Shown: positions 26,395-38,800 of the stretch, piece by piece | How the letters are laid out: each line of letters starts with the position of its first letter | How positions within the stretch are numbered: position 1 is the stretch's first letter | Assembly: GCA_037178975.1 (NCBI GenBank) | Contig: JASJZH010000004.1 | Location: 1,674,001-1,738,000 of the forward strand | Reading direction: 5' to 3' | DNA: 64,000 nt | From: Oscheius tipulae | Taxonomy: Eukaryota > Nematoda > Chromadorea > Rhabditida > Rhabditidae | Made by a program: the position numbers and the translations under genes | The notes under the pieces: generated by a model | Told to the model about the DNA's origin: nothing | Database searches by the model: none | The model's input: the letters and a program-made list of their open reading frames with translations, nothing else

Positions 26395-26650
26395 TAAGAG
26401 ACGATGCTCTTCTATGAATGTCGAGAAGACTATTTTTGAGACATGTCGCAATGTTAACAACATTTATGGAAGTGGGATAATTACCAAGAAAACTTGCGTT
26501 GAGATTTTCTCCCACTTTCATCGAGCTGACCCTAGCCTCATATCCGTGTCCGTTAAGCAAAAATAGGTTTCTTGGAAAAAAACTAAAGAACAATTTGTAG
26601 AGGATGAAAAAATAGCTAAAAAGAATGCTTCTCGCCGGAGAAGAAATCGT
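26395..26650 (+). pseudogene. Mariner-type transposase HTH fragment, copy 2
   Basis: This is about 90 percent alike by eye to 22735-22900 over CTTCTATGAATG, CATTTATGGAAGTGGGATAA and TTGAGATTTTC. It contains extra bases at the break between the two HTH halves. The region 26100-26395 before it, upstream of the kinase start, shows no gene. Confidence 0.45.
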
Positions 26651-26803
26651 GCTGGTTTAATGAATTTTATTTTTGTTGAATCTCCGGTACATACCATTGT
26701 GGTAGAGACGACAATAGGTAGACGAGCAAAGGGTTACAACCTTTATTGGGACAGCTACTAATCAAGACTGTCTCGCTATTGAAAACGAGAGCAATAATAT
26801 ATG

Positions 26804-27902
26804 TGTTGCAGTTGAAATTGACCGGCCGTTGAAATTGACCAGAACTAGTTGAAATTGACCGGTCAACTTCAACTGTTTTTAAAAATCGAGATTCTGTTGG
26901 AATTGACCGGAAGTGAAATAATTCCATTTTGTAATAAAAAAAAAGAGGTATATTGCTAAGGCGACCACTTTCCGCCCGATCAACCCGGGTTCGATTCTAA
27001 GCAGTGGTTTTTAACAAAAATCGATTCAAAAATGCTGTGAAATGTAGGATTGAGCGTTCTAATAACCTATTTATGCAAATATTCAGTTGAAATTGACTAG
27101 AGGCGAAACACATTTCGTTATTAACCGCTAGTTTATCCCATTTTTGTTTACTCTATCAGCTTTTTCGACCAAAAAACGATCAACTTTGCGGTGACTAGTA
27201 TTTATTAGTAGGAAACAAACATAAACAATAAAGATGTCAAAAGAGAGGACGACGGCCATTGATATTTCCTATGCAGAATCTAAAAAATAAAGAGGTGTAT
27301 TAGGGAAAACATACGTTCTTCCGTAGTTTCGTCTCATCGCGTCATTAGTAAATTTTTCGCCGGTTTCCCATCTTTTGACGGCTTCAACGATCTCCTTGTA
27401 GTTGTCATCTGTTCGGAGTGTAGATGATTTCTTGCTAGCGACGTATTCTTGCAGCTTGACATTGAATCGCGCTCTGTGATCTTCTTTCGCACGATCGTGG
27501 AGATTCTCTTCCGACATTACACCACCTGTAACAATGGCGTGCTCAAAATAAAGAGAAATAAAAAGAAGAAGAGAACGCGAAAAACAAAGTAAACAAACGA
27601 TGCAAAGAGTGAAGTTAGTTTTGGCACTAAAATAGCTGCTGAAGTTTTTTTCAGCTTGTTTTCGTGATAAAACATTAAAAATGTTGTGCCTGTGACCAAT
27701 TAGACAAAGAATAAACCGTAAAACATGTAAAGAAAAAAAAAGTAAAATAATTGTAGACACCCCAAATAAACTTTCCGGTCAATTTCAACTGAAAACCGGT
27801 CAATTTCAACTGAACCTGGTCAATTTCAACTAGTTGAAGTTGACCGGTCAATTTCAACTAGTTCCGGTCAATTTCAACGGCCGGTCAATTCCAACTGCAA
27901 CA
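26804..27902 (-). mobile_element. Internally deleted Ginger-family element
   Basis: The ends are again TGTTGCAG and CTGCAACA, flanked by a 4-bp duplication TATG (26800-26803 and 27903-27906). Terminal units read GGTCAATTTCAACTAG, so this is a sister subfamily: the autonomous element has TTTGAAC where this has TTTCAAC. Only the first transposase exon remains. It is 1099 bp long and non-autonomous, mobilisable only if a matching transposase recognises its ends. Confidence 0.8.
27315..27517 (-). pseudogene. Remnant first exon of Ginger-type transposase
   Basis: It starts at ATG 27517 and ends at a GTATG donor. RFNVKLQEYVASKK, YKEIVEAVKRWETGEKF and MRRNYGRTY align with the first exon of the intact transposase (RFEVKLQEYIDRRK, YNEIVKAVKKWELGERF, VKRNYGRRY). 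The next acceptor-like site leads to unrelated sequence, so the DDE core is gone. The exon has stayed open. Confidence 0.7.
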
Positions 27903-27906
27903 TATG

Positions 27907-28950
27907 TACAAACACTATATAAAAGAGAACAAGGTAATTCCGCTTGGTAATCATGCTTGTCCCAACAATTTTAAAATGTGCTTTTTTGGTTTACAAGATA
28001 AGCTTCTTCCACTGGGGGCTGAATCGAAAAGGAATTGTCTTACTTTTCCAATCCGTTATTTAGTTGGAGCGTTCCTTGTCTGAAATGTTTGTGAGTAGAA
28101 CGTTAAGTTGCTAGGGGAGTTTTTCCCAATTTTCTCTTTGTTTGTCTTTATCAGTGCGTCCCTTTTCATCTCCGGGCTTTACAAAATTCAAATGCAACTT
28201 CGACACAAAATCACTCTCTCCATGTCTCTCTCAGTTATCCCCTATTTACTAATAGCTCGTTTCGTTCCCCTTGGCTGACCTCTATCTTATTGGATCAAGT
28301 CGTATCGATTCGTATCTCTTTTAGTCTCGCAGATGCCCTGTCCCAGTGTTAGACTTCTTTTACGTCCTTGGACTCATCTATTGGCCTGTCTCATCTCTTA
28401 TGCTCCGGCTCGCTTGTTTTCGGTTATGAATATACCAACTCTGCACTTATTTTTCTATCAGCCCGCGAGCTAGATTCCAGGCTCCCTATATTTGTCAGAA
28501 AGAACCATTATCTTTGGAGGAATTAAAAACAGAGGACGCAAGAACCACGAAGTCCAAAATAAACAGACAATAGCAGACCAATAAAGCATTTTATTGATGG
28601 GTCTTTTTCATTGCGATTTTAATGACCATTGAACTGCTTTTATTTGAAACGAACAGTGTAAAATAACAACCGGTTTGACCAAAATGTATTATTCATGTAA
28701 TCAACGTAATCTGTGAGACAGCTGTGGTCTTCGCACCCTTCGCAAGCCTGTATTCCTCTTTTGTGAGCCAGTACAATGCTTCATCAAAATGCTGCCCAAT
28801 GTGAATTTTTTCGTTAAAAGAAGAAACTGAAAAAGTGCCGATTGTTTTGGGTTTATTCATGATCGCCACAACAGAAAGACTCTTGTCTTGGGTTGGCGCC
28901 CCTCAGGTCCTGCAGCAGACTACTTGGCCTTATGTTCAGCTGTGTCTTTG
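27907..28950. other. Spacer with repeat-like pyrimidine-rich tracts
   Basis: No gene is supported here. Stretches near 28150-28460 rich in CTGTCTC, TCTCTCC and CCTGTCCCAG resemble the left half of repeat family B, without its diagnostic CTGACTTGACTTG core. Confidence 0.3.
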
Positions 28951-28953
28951 TAT

Positions 28954-29225
28954 TTACGATACGTATGGAGCTCTGACATGTCGAGCGACACCAAAAGTAA
29001 GTAAAAAGCCACTCAGTGTTGGATCGTAAAGGGTAGGGGAAATAAACAATATTAAAGAAACAAAACAATAAGCCGCAATGAGGTACCCAATACCGTTTAG
29101 AGGAGAGAAAATTAGAACCAAGATAACCGTAGTAGAGAGAAACAAGACTTGACTGACAAAGTCGATTCTTGTGGAAAGCGAGACTTCGAAGTAGGCGCCA
29201 TCGCAAGAGAGCCGGACGTCCGCAA
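28954..29225 (-). CDS. Possible membrane protein exon
   Basis: After an acceptor (CGCGTCCAG) an open exon reads LSCDGAYFEVSLSTRIDF, then two hydrophobic segments (FLSTTVILVLIFSPL and GYLIAAYCFVSLILF) separated by a short loop, and stops at APYVS. It would be the C-terminal part of a protein with at least two membrane helices. The upstream exons and the family are unknown. Confidence 0.3.
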
Positions 29226-29308
29226 CTGGACGCGGTGTATGAAAATTGTGATAAATTATTAGCGGAAAGACAACAAGCTAACCGATCTGGGTTCTTTGGG
29301 GTCTGAAA

Positions 29309-30119
29309 TTAGATGACATGGTCATCGCCAAGAATCTGCGCCACTGGGAAAGGCTGAGGTCGAATGTAGGCTTGAAATGCAGTTGAGGGCGACGTATACT
29401 TCTTGCTAGCCAGTCCTGCATCGGCGAAAGCTTTCTTCAGATCCGCGACCGCCGTCGAGTACGTAATGGGACGCGGCGTGGTGAAAGACTTGAACAAGAA
29501 ATCTTCTTTCTTCTTGATCTTTTTCAAAAATTCCGCGAGTAGATTGTCTTCTTTCGACGTGACATCGAAAGGAACCTTGACTCTTTGACCAGCCTGGTCC
29601 GTCTTCGACTTTGTGATGTGTACGATCCAGCGGAGATCCGAGACTACTTCCAGATCCTGTCCTTTGAGAGCGAGCGCTTCAGAGATTCGCAAGGCTGCTC
29701 GGTACGTGAGTAGAGCGATTATGGCCGATCTTCTCACGGAGAAATCTCCTGACTTTGGTAAGGTTTCCATCAGACGTCCGAAGTCTTCAGGGCACATTTT
29801 GGTTCGATGGTGCGTAGGAGCTGCTGATCTTGCGGCCGTCTCTAGCAGAGCTTTTTGCATCTCCTTCATCTCGGGTGGAAGGCATCCCTGATAGAAATTC
29901 TGTGCGGCAACGTGGGTAGCGAGCATCTTGGACTGTCCCAGTTTGAACTTGTCAGCCAGAAAGAGTAGGCGCGTTTTGTCTTGAGAGGCGTATGGACACT
30001 TCGACCACCAGAACTTCGTGAGCTCCTTGATCCTCTGTTGGTAGACGGAGATTGTGGCGGGGGCTCTGTTGTCCTCAATGGCTCTCCTCAGCGTCAGATT
30101 GGCCCCCCAAGAGAGAAGA
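29309..30119 (-). pseudogene. Tyrosine recombinase relic lacking HxxR
   Basis: An open frame of 270 codons (ATG only at 29926) has an N-terminal core-binding part (ISVYQQRIKELTKFWW) and a catalytic domain with the first Arg in YRAALRISEALALKG. A Lys-containing beta hairpin follows (IVHITKSKTDQAG). Near the end KKYTSPST runs directly into AFQAYIRPQP. In related recombinases an HSxR box and about 30 residues separate these, and the Tyr of AFQAYIR is the nucleophile. An in-frame deletion therefore seems to have removed HxxR. It could come from a Crypton- or DIRS-like element; no reverse transcriptase is nearby. Confidence 0.6.
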
Positions 30120-30179
30120 CGTCATGTCCTCCAGAATTCTCCAGCGAGCGTCTGCAACAAGGGTGGGTTGGTGGGTGAG

Positions 30180-31137
30180 AAAACGAAAAGCCGGAATGAT
30201 TTCCGGGAACGACGATCCGCTGTCGCGGCATCGTCTACCGTAACCAGCCATTCGTGGCGGACTCTCATTCCGCGTCCCATCCTTTCGCCACCGCCCAAAA
30301 CATCACTTTTGACAATTTACATCATTTCTCTCAAAAATGGATGCCTACATGAGCGTTAACACTGATAATGACTCGTCCGGTGAGGATACAATCGGAATTC
30401 TTGCGAAAAAGCGTTGTCTTTTGAAGTAAATCGTGTCCCAGCATACGGAATGAATTACCTGTTTTATTTGGGTACACAGACGTATGTCTCGGTTAGAAGG
30501 TCTTATAGCTCTACATTGCATTTCCTTTCAGCTCTCTAATAGGCTCCTCAGACAAGGAGATCGAATCCGAGTAGATTTTGGCTGATTTTGTGGCTTTTTT
30601 CTACGAAATCGAAAGAAGAATTGTGACAAGTAGAAACAGTGTAAGAGACACAAAAAAGGCTGTAAATATCGGGACAAAACATGGAGATGAAGGTCGTAGA
30701 AATTCAGGAACATTTGAATTCCGCTGAAAAATTTGCGCGGGGAGTTCGCTGCGAGACCAACACGGGACTCGTTCTTCGAAAGTGATTTTGGCGCGAGCTA
30801 TATGTATATCCAGGGTAGCCGATAAGTATTGGCGCGCTTACTCATACGGAGTCCTTGTATCCCACAGTTCGTCTTAAAGGCTTGTATACCGCACAAACTG
30901 CTCCATCGTCACACAGTTTCCACCGCTGTGCAAATTTAAAAGTAAATCACTCGATCTGACTGTGAAAATATAAATTTGCGAGATGTCTTCCATCATATCT
31001 AGCCACCTATTTGAAAAAATTTTTTTGATTTTTTCCTTTTGCCGAACATCTCGCGTATATAGCGGAATTTTTTGGCCCCTTTCAGTAAACTGGCAATTGA
31101 AACAATTCGTTTATTACGGCCACGATCATCTCTCCAT
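30180..31137. other. Spacer without recognised gene
   Basis: Only short open frames occur, none with splice support or family resemblance. Confidence 0.4.
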
Positions 31138-32252
31138 TCACTTTCCAACACCAGCGGTGACTTCCATGGATGCGGCAACATTTACAGGGGGAACAGAAAC
31201 TGACGGGATTGCGGGGATACTGACTGGAGTGGCACCAAGGACAACCAAAAGATTGTTGACCAGGGCCAGAAGCTGACGAACAGTGTTGAGAAGAGACTTC
31301 ACAATGTATTCGAGCTGAAAATGGCAGTTACAAAATGAAAGGAGATCGAAACTTTTTGTGTTTGTCTGCTAGATCAAGAGGGAACCTATTCTCAAATTCA
31401 AAGCGCTCAATTTACGAAAAAAAAAAGCTTTGTAGCATTGTTGGCATGACACGAATACCGATAACTATATCAGACGACCAGGCCAGACCCTATGGACAAA
31501 AATGGAACACAGTACAGTCGCGGAGAAGCCTAAGGTGTTCCGTTGTTTCATCGATTCTTTTAGATCTCTAAAGTCCTCCAAGGGTAGTTTGTCGACGTGA
31601 GGAACATTCATCAAACTTTCTGTCAAAACTTCACGGGAGCTATCACAATTTCTTTTGACAATGAGTATCAGTTTAGTTTTTTTCAACCATGCGACCTGAC
31701 TTACTGACTAGCGCCATTGTCAAATGTTTTGCGGCATCGGAAAATATATGTTCACTTGATCAAGAACCGATCGATCTAACCTGAAAATCAATATAGCTTA
31801 CTAGCAATTGTAATAGGATCTTCGAAAAAAAAATTGGAGACCCAGTCCCCAATTCCCTACAAACAAAACTTGAAGCCTACCCCATTTGGTAAAGTGTCTT
31901 GGCCGTCCAGGATGTTCCCGAGCTTGACAATGATGGCCACGAGGTTTTTAGCTATCTTGGTCAGAGGACCAGTGATCTCGACAATGGCAAGTCCTCCAAG
32001 AAGACCGCTGGAAGAGGGAACGCTGGAATCGGCGCTCTTGCCATTGTCATTCCCTTGTCCCTGTCCATTGTCGTGGTCTTGACCGTTACCATGTCCATTG
32101 TCATTGCCCTGTCCCTGTCCATTTCCTTGACCATTACCATGTCCTCCTCCCAGCAGTCCCTTCAGTAAGTCGCCGAGAATACCGTCCTGTCCATTGACCT
32201 GGACAGCCAGACAGAAGACGAGGAGAGTGATGGACAGAAGCTTGAGAGCCAT
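31138..32252 (-). CDS. Secreted Gly/Asn/Gln-rich protein
   Basis: Two exons (32252-31881, 31314-31138) in phase 0 give 182 aa. The signal peptide is LLSITLLVFCLAVQVNG. The mature part has an ILGDLLKGLLGGG stretch, then a low-complexity tract of about 35 residues made of HGNGQGNGQ and NDNGHGNGQD repeats. A hydrophobic helix-prone part (IAKNLVAIIVKLGNIL, then LNTVRQLLALVNNLLVVLG) and a Pro/Val-rich tail ending AGVGK follow. No enzyme motif is seen. It may be a structural or defence-related secreted protein. A further exon in the 566-nt intron cannot be excluded. Confidence 0.6.
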
Positions 32253-32822
32253 TCAGTTGATTGATGGTGTGAGAACCAGTGAGTCCCCTTTTATGGAGTA
32301 CATTTGAACCAGTATCGGCCTTGTTTTCAGGAGCTTTGATCGGCTGTTTTGAAATTCGTTTACTCTGACTTTCAGCAGAGCAGCTGACCGTGGAATGGTA
32401 ATTGTTGTTCGAGTAGGGAGAGGTCAAAAAACAGGCGTTTTATAAAGAAGTTGCGACAACTTATACATATACTTCCAGAATTTCGCATTGGGCAGTGAGC
32501 GCGTAATCAGGAAGCTTTATTAGAGTGAAGCATGTTTCAACTTTAACAAACTTCTCGAACGTTGTTACTTTGTGCTGAACAAGCGCTCAGTTTCGATTCC
32601 TAGATCCTCCAGAATTACAGAGCACACTTTTGGTTTCTAAACTGTTTTCCCAACTCCAGTTCTTTGTCACCCAGTATAATCATAAGCCAAACCCATTGTT
32701 TCCCGATTTCAAAACAGTCAGTTGGCCAAGACAACAAGTCAAAAACTATCCTTGGAACTTGTAACATTGCTTTAAAAAACGTATAAATTACAAAGATTCA
32801 TTGGTGATAGATTTCTATACAG
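32253..32822. other. Spacer between secreted protein and BTB/zinc-finger gene
   Basis: This AT-rich DNA lies between the start of the secreted-protein gene and the stop of the zinc-finger gene, both on the minus strand. It presumably holds the latter's 3' UTR and the former's promoter. No distinct element was seen. Confidence 0.4.
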
Positions 32823-35800
32823 TTACCACCCCCATGGCTGTTGCATCTGATTCTGCTGATGGGGATCACCCGGCTGCCCTTGTTGGCCATAATTCGGAAG
32901 ACTCATCGGTCGGTGGGGATCTCCTCCCTGCATCTGCATCATTCCACTGTCCATGTAAAGGTCGTGATGTGACTGGGGAGATCTGAATAAGAAACATGCG
33001 ATCAGCTAGATTTGGTTTCAGTTTTCAGTGAGAAAACTAAACTAGAAAGTTACCTTGGCTGCGGTGTGATAAGCTGCGGCGTCTCGACCGCCTCCATTCT
33101 GTTGATCTGTCCGCTCTGCATCTGGTCGTTTCCTATTCCGAGAGGCAGATTCATCAGAGACATCGACCCGGGAGACAGACCTCCATGCTGGGGCGGTGGA
33201 TGGGTGACGGAATAGGCTCTATATGAGGTGGACGGGTCCGAGGGACCTGGCTGCATGTTTCTTGGAGGAGAATATGGTTGCTAAAAAGTGAAAACTTGGT
33301 TTTTCGGGCGTATACAAGTTACCTGGTATGACGCCTGATTGTCAGCCCACTGAGCAATTGCTTCACTCTGAGGAATTGGACGGAACATGGTCTCAGGAGC
33401 TGCCAGTTTGGCCTAAAAATATACATGCTTTGCTTTTTTCAACTTTTTTGGTTCCTTGATCAGTTGAAGAGGGAACAAAGCTGATTATAACTAGTCACCA
33501 CTGATAAAGATTGACCTAACAAATAATTTCGATTCTTGTGTCTTCAAAAGAATATCATCAAGTTTTTGAATGCACCTCACCAGCCATTGTAAGAACATGC
33601 ATCGCTCATGTAATTATGAAATAGCTTTTTTTGTATTATGGTTAGTTGAAGAGAGGGCAAAACTGATCACGCAACATTTTTATATACCGAAATAGCCAAG
33701 TTTCTGCCACCCTTCCGGTATGTCGAGAAACCGAAACTGGGAGCAAAGCCTTCGATCCCGCCACTTTGACACTGCCATTTTCAAAGGTTTATGAATGTAG
33801 GCGTTGCCACTTGGTACGAAGTTGATTCTCTCTCTCGCACGCATACATACACCTTTGTTTATTATGTAAGCTTGGTTTGATTTCCAGATGATTCAGAGTG
33901 CAAAATACTCTGTTCCTCTTGATCCTTCTACTAAGCACTGAAAGTTAGAAAAGGTACCTGTGCATTGAGAACAGCCAGTTGTCTCGCCCTTTTGTACCGT
34001 CTCCTATGACTTTTGATTCCGTTGGCATTCCCGTTGTGGTGCTTCAAAATGTGTTCCTACGTTTTTTCTTTATATAATATCGGAAACTATTCCTACCTTC
34101 AACTTATCTCTCCTGCTTGAGGCATAATCGCAAATATCGCACTTGAAGGGCTTGTCCTCTAAATGGATTCTCTCGTGTCGGACCAGATGCGACTTTTCGA
34201 TGAAGCCACGACCGCATATCTGTAAAAAAAAGCATTGTGCCCTTCGGGATTTTTCGAAGCTTCAATTCTTTATGTTTCACCGGTTTAATAAGCCCTTCCA
34301 TCTTATTGAATTCACTGATTCGACCATGAAAACGTAAAACAAGACTGGGGAAATGGCAAAGATTTGCGAGCCAACTTCGAAACATTTAGTAGCAAATCTT
34401 ATTTACCTTGCACATATGAGCCCTGACAGCCATATGAGTTCGGAGATGGGCAGCCAGCTGACTCTTTTTCGGCGAGGAATAGTCACAATTTTCTGCAAAA
34501 AAAAGTTCTGTTCCATGAAGAGTTCAAAAGTACCAAAGTGGCAGTAGAAGATGTCGCCGAAATGCTGACGCCGGTGGATTCCCAGGTGTTCGGCATTGTT
34601 TGAGGCAAAGCCACAATCCTCGCAGATAAAGTTTCGAGCCTCGTCGTGGGTGTTCTTGTGCCGGAGTATCATGTCCTCTTGGGTGAAGCCACGACCGCAT
34701 TCCTCGCAATGGAAGGGACGCTCGTCCAGTCTGGAAAATTTTTCTTGTTACAGGTTCTGTATAAGTATGCCCGGAAGTGGGATGCAACCATTCACCTTGC
34801 TTTCCCGAGTTGAAACAGTAATGTTTCTCATACAAAGTTTCATTTCTCGCATACTTTAACAGTTAGCCACTAATTCTTGTTAAAAAATGACATTACTAAG
34901 CAGCCGAAACAAAATAGTTTCCAAACAAGTCCACCCCTCACAAGAGTTTTCTGATGATCCGAAGTGGCTTGGAAACATTTTGGTTTCATTTCTGCTCCAG
35001 TTTCCTACTAAATAGTGTGTATTATTGCGTTGAGCCTTGTTCAGATCGAGACTTTTTTTTTTTCAAAAAGACCAGGTGTTTGCCATATTTGGCAGGGTAG
35101 CTCCGTGGAAACATAAGTCTCTTCCTGCTCTTATTGAGTAAGCGATGAAATATACTTTTATGCTACAAATTACTGTTTTTCTTTCTTTGCCTCATGAACT
35201 CACGTATTATGCATTTTCTCATGTGCCCAGAGCTGTGTCCTCGTCCTGGCCCGGTAGTTGCAGTGTCCACACTTGAAAAACCGTTCTTCCGCTGAAACTC
35301 ACTACGTTTTCGCTGCTCAGAAAAGCACAAACTGTGTAGAAGACGGTGAGCCAAGAGGTCCTGAAGTCTGGAGAAGTTCCCGGCTGGACATTGCTCACAG
35401 TGATAGGGTCCGTGTTGCTATAAAAAGGTTCTTTGAAACAAAGAAAAGTTACCCAATGGGTCTCGCGACAATGCTCATAGAACTGCTTGCTCCAACAACA
35501 CTCGAAGTCGCACATCTGGCACATGTAGATTGTGTTCGCGTTGTGGACCCGAGCGCGATGCTTCTCGACATCCTCGTCCAGGGTGCTGGCAAAGCGGCAG
35601 AAGCCACATTGGTAGGTACCTCCCTCGACCTGGAGAAGAAAATTTTTGGAGACATGGTAGGTTTGCTATGATTGGATGTCAAATCTTTCATGTTGCACCA
35701 AATTCAACAACATGTTTACAAAAGAAGTTTATACCTGGAAGCTTCTCTGAAGAAAAAATACTAATCGAATTGTCAACGTCACTGTTTTTGACAAGAAATG

Positions 35801-38800
35801 TATTATATCCCACCATTTTCTTATAGTCAACAGTCTCCGAAAGGAATTTGATGTCAATTGCCGAGTGTGTCCTATTGAAACTACGCTAGAAAATGTTTAC
35901 TTTTTGTGTTTCAGGGATCGGTAAGACGCCGGGATCATATCTTTTCTGGTAATTGAATTGATTGAAGCCTACAAATGGTTTTAGGGACCCAGGTGTTTTT
36001 GAGTAACAGTTCTTATACATAAATTTGGTATTTTTGCACAATATCGGTCTCATTCAAAATCACTCTAACAAAACTGTCGCACTTTTATGTTTCACCTATT
36101 CCATTAGGCCCTTCAACCTATTGATTTTACTGATGTAACCACGAAAAATAGGAACTTGCTAAGAGCGCTTACTGCTGTAAATTTGTTACACGAAAAAGGC
36201 ACAAATTCATACTGTTCCTCCTTGTATGTTTCAACTGGCTCATATAACCCAAGATTTGTAACGACAGTATTCTAATAGCCAGATGCAAAAAACTAACCGG
36301 ATTATCTTCTCCTGGTTCCACGTCCTCCGGATCCAAGAAGTCTTCGTCGGTATAGGTTACAGCGTTTTGGGTGAGGGATCCTGTGGCGTAGACTCCATCA
36401 ATCGCATCGTCGTCTTGCATTGGCAGAACTGAACAATTTAGTGTTTCGGCTTCAACAAGTATTGCTATACCATCGCTATCAGGCATTTCCTTCGGCGGAC
36501 GTCCACGTTTCTTGGCCGCGTTCGGCCCTCGACGCAGGGGTCGGTTCTTTTCTTTCCTGAAAGTTTGGTTGTGAAATGTTTCACTGCTCTGTGATAACCA
36601 TACCGGCGTTTCAACTTTATTATTTGTATTTCTGAGGTTTCCAAACAAAAAAATTTTATGTTCCACTAGATGTTCTTGTTTAGGCGAGATCACAGAGATG
36701 TTGCAAAGAACATTACAGAATTCTGACTGATGGGAAACATCTGATTCGTTACAGGACTACTAACAGCGCTGCAAATTTTACCTTTGAAGTTGGATTCGAG
36801 AAATACAACTTTCAAATTCAAAGCTTCCATTTTTTGTGTGCCATTGAGCACACTGCAGTGGTACCCCTGAAATTTTTCGCCTATCTGACCATGAAGCTAT
36901 TTCCATAAACAGGGGCTTGGCAACATTGTTACCATTAGAAGGTTTTGTGGAACATAGTAGTGGATCTCATAAAAAGAAAACAAATTTCTTGGCCCACGGA
37001 ACAAACGAATTTCTATCATTGAAAAACTTTGGAAAAAATAGCATCTCGCTGCAGTCCATTTGGAATACGTATAAATATCGTGAAACATGGAATGGAACAC
37101 AAGACTTTGGAATCAGATATAAATAATGAATGGTGATCCCTCCCCCCGAAAATACAAAAGTACCTACTTTCCAATGCTGATCTTCAACCGGATTCTCGGC
37201 TTCTCCACTCCGTTCTCGTCTACCTCCACCTCCATCTGAATAGTTCCATTGTAACTACGAGAATGTGAATAAGTTACGATTTGTCTCGAAGTCGGGTGTC
37301 CTTCCACAATGCTGTTTTCCATCTCATCTTCCTCATCGTAGTCTCTAGAGTTCTTATGTTTTTGAATCATAAAAAACAACCCACCCTTCCTCCTCGTCTT
37401 CTTCTTCATAATAACCTGCTCCTTCCAGTTCTTCACCACTGATTTGTTGGGCGAGAGAGCTCAGCTGTGGTTGGTATTTTTCGAGGGTTAGTCCGTTGTC
37501 CTGCCTGGAAAACTCATTTGTATCGAATGGTCTTATTGGATAGAACTGCTATCTTGATCAAGCCGAGCATAATGCTACTAGTTGAAACTTAGAAAGTTGA
37601 AACGATAAGTTGCAATTGTTTAGGTTTCAGTGTTCGGATGAGACGAGGATAGCTATCCTAGTGGCTCAATGTCATTTATTCCCCACCCCATTTATTTAAA
37701 CACTGGCCTGTTTCAGTCACCTTCTGTCAACCTGTCTCAACCTTCTCCCCACTTCAGCATGTACCCTTTTTTCCTCCAGCCGAGCTGGACGTGACTGGAG
37801 CAACAGGTTTTCAGATTACTATACCTGTCAAATCAACAAAAATGAGACTCACATCATTTTCAACAGGATGAACCTGGAGTTTTGACTCTTGGTCAGCAGT
37901 GGGGCATAGTCCAGGACGAATTCCAGGGTGGATTCGTTGACCTGAAACACAAAAAAATATGGAAGAACGCTATAAAGAAACATACTTCGGTCAGTTGAAC
38001 AGCGTCCAGTAGCTGTTTGAAGCAGACCTCCCTGGCCGCTATATCTTCTCCAACCCAGCGAACGATCAGTCTAAAATTCTTTTTAGTCAAAAAATAGTGA
38101 GTCCACCTACTTGAGATGAACGTCGGGGCTGATGACATCCTGGTACTTCGGATCGTTGATGATCTTGACCACATGACTCATTGGGTAGCGGAGAATGTCG
38201 ACGGACTCGAGGAGACAGCGGTTGATGTTCACGTCGAAGTACTCACAGGCTGCCTGGAATTTTTTGGCCTTCAGGGTCGGTTAGACTTTTTGAAGTTTCA
38301 GTTTCAGGTTTTTTCCTTCATATCCTGAGCGTTACCAACACAGATTAGTGCTTTTTCAGCGCATCAGGATTTACTGTAGCCGTGAAACAAAAACTACCAG
38401 AAATTGACTCGAATTGAGCTTCGAGCAAGTTTTAGGGCTCACAATGTCATGTTAGGTAGGCATGTCATCAGGAACAGCTCATGTAACAAGCGTTTTCAAT
38501 CTTTTTTTGCTACCAATCTCCAATTCTTTTCCCAAATGTGACAAGTTTTGAAACAGAAAAAAGGACCCACCTTGTGCAGCGATGGGATGTTGTACCTTTT
38601 GGCCAGAGCCTTGACTGACAAGCAGTTTGCCGCATCCAGATAGCGATTCAGGTACTCGGCACAATAGTTCTTCAGCTTTGTTACCTGGATATTAGTTTTT
38701 CAATCTTCCGACCATTGTCTACCAGAAAATTGTTGGCCAGATGTAGGAGATCTGAAACATTTGACCTGTCCACGACCACTCCACCGCTGTAGATGTAGTT

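Noticed and set aside
26945-27015. tRNA-like 3' half (CCCGGGTTCGATTC) inside the Ginger deletion derivative
   Set aside because: The T stem does not pair and no 5' half is present; at most a tRNA-derived scrap.
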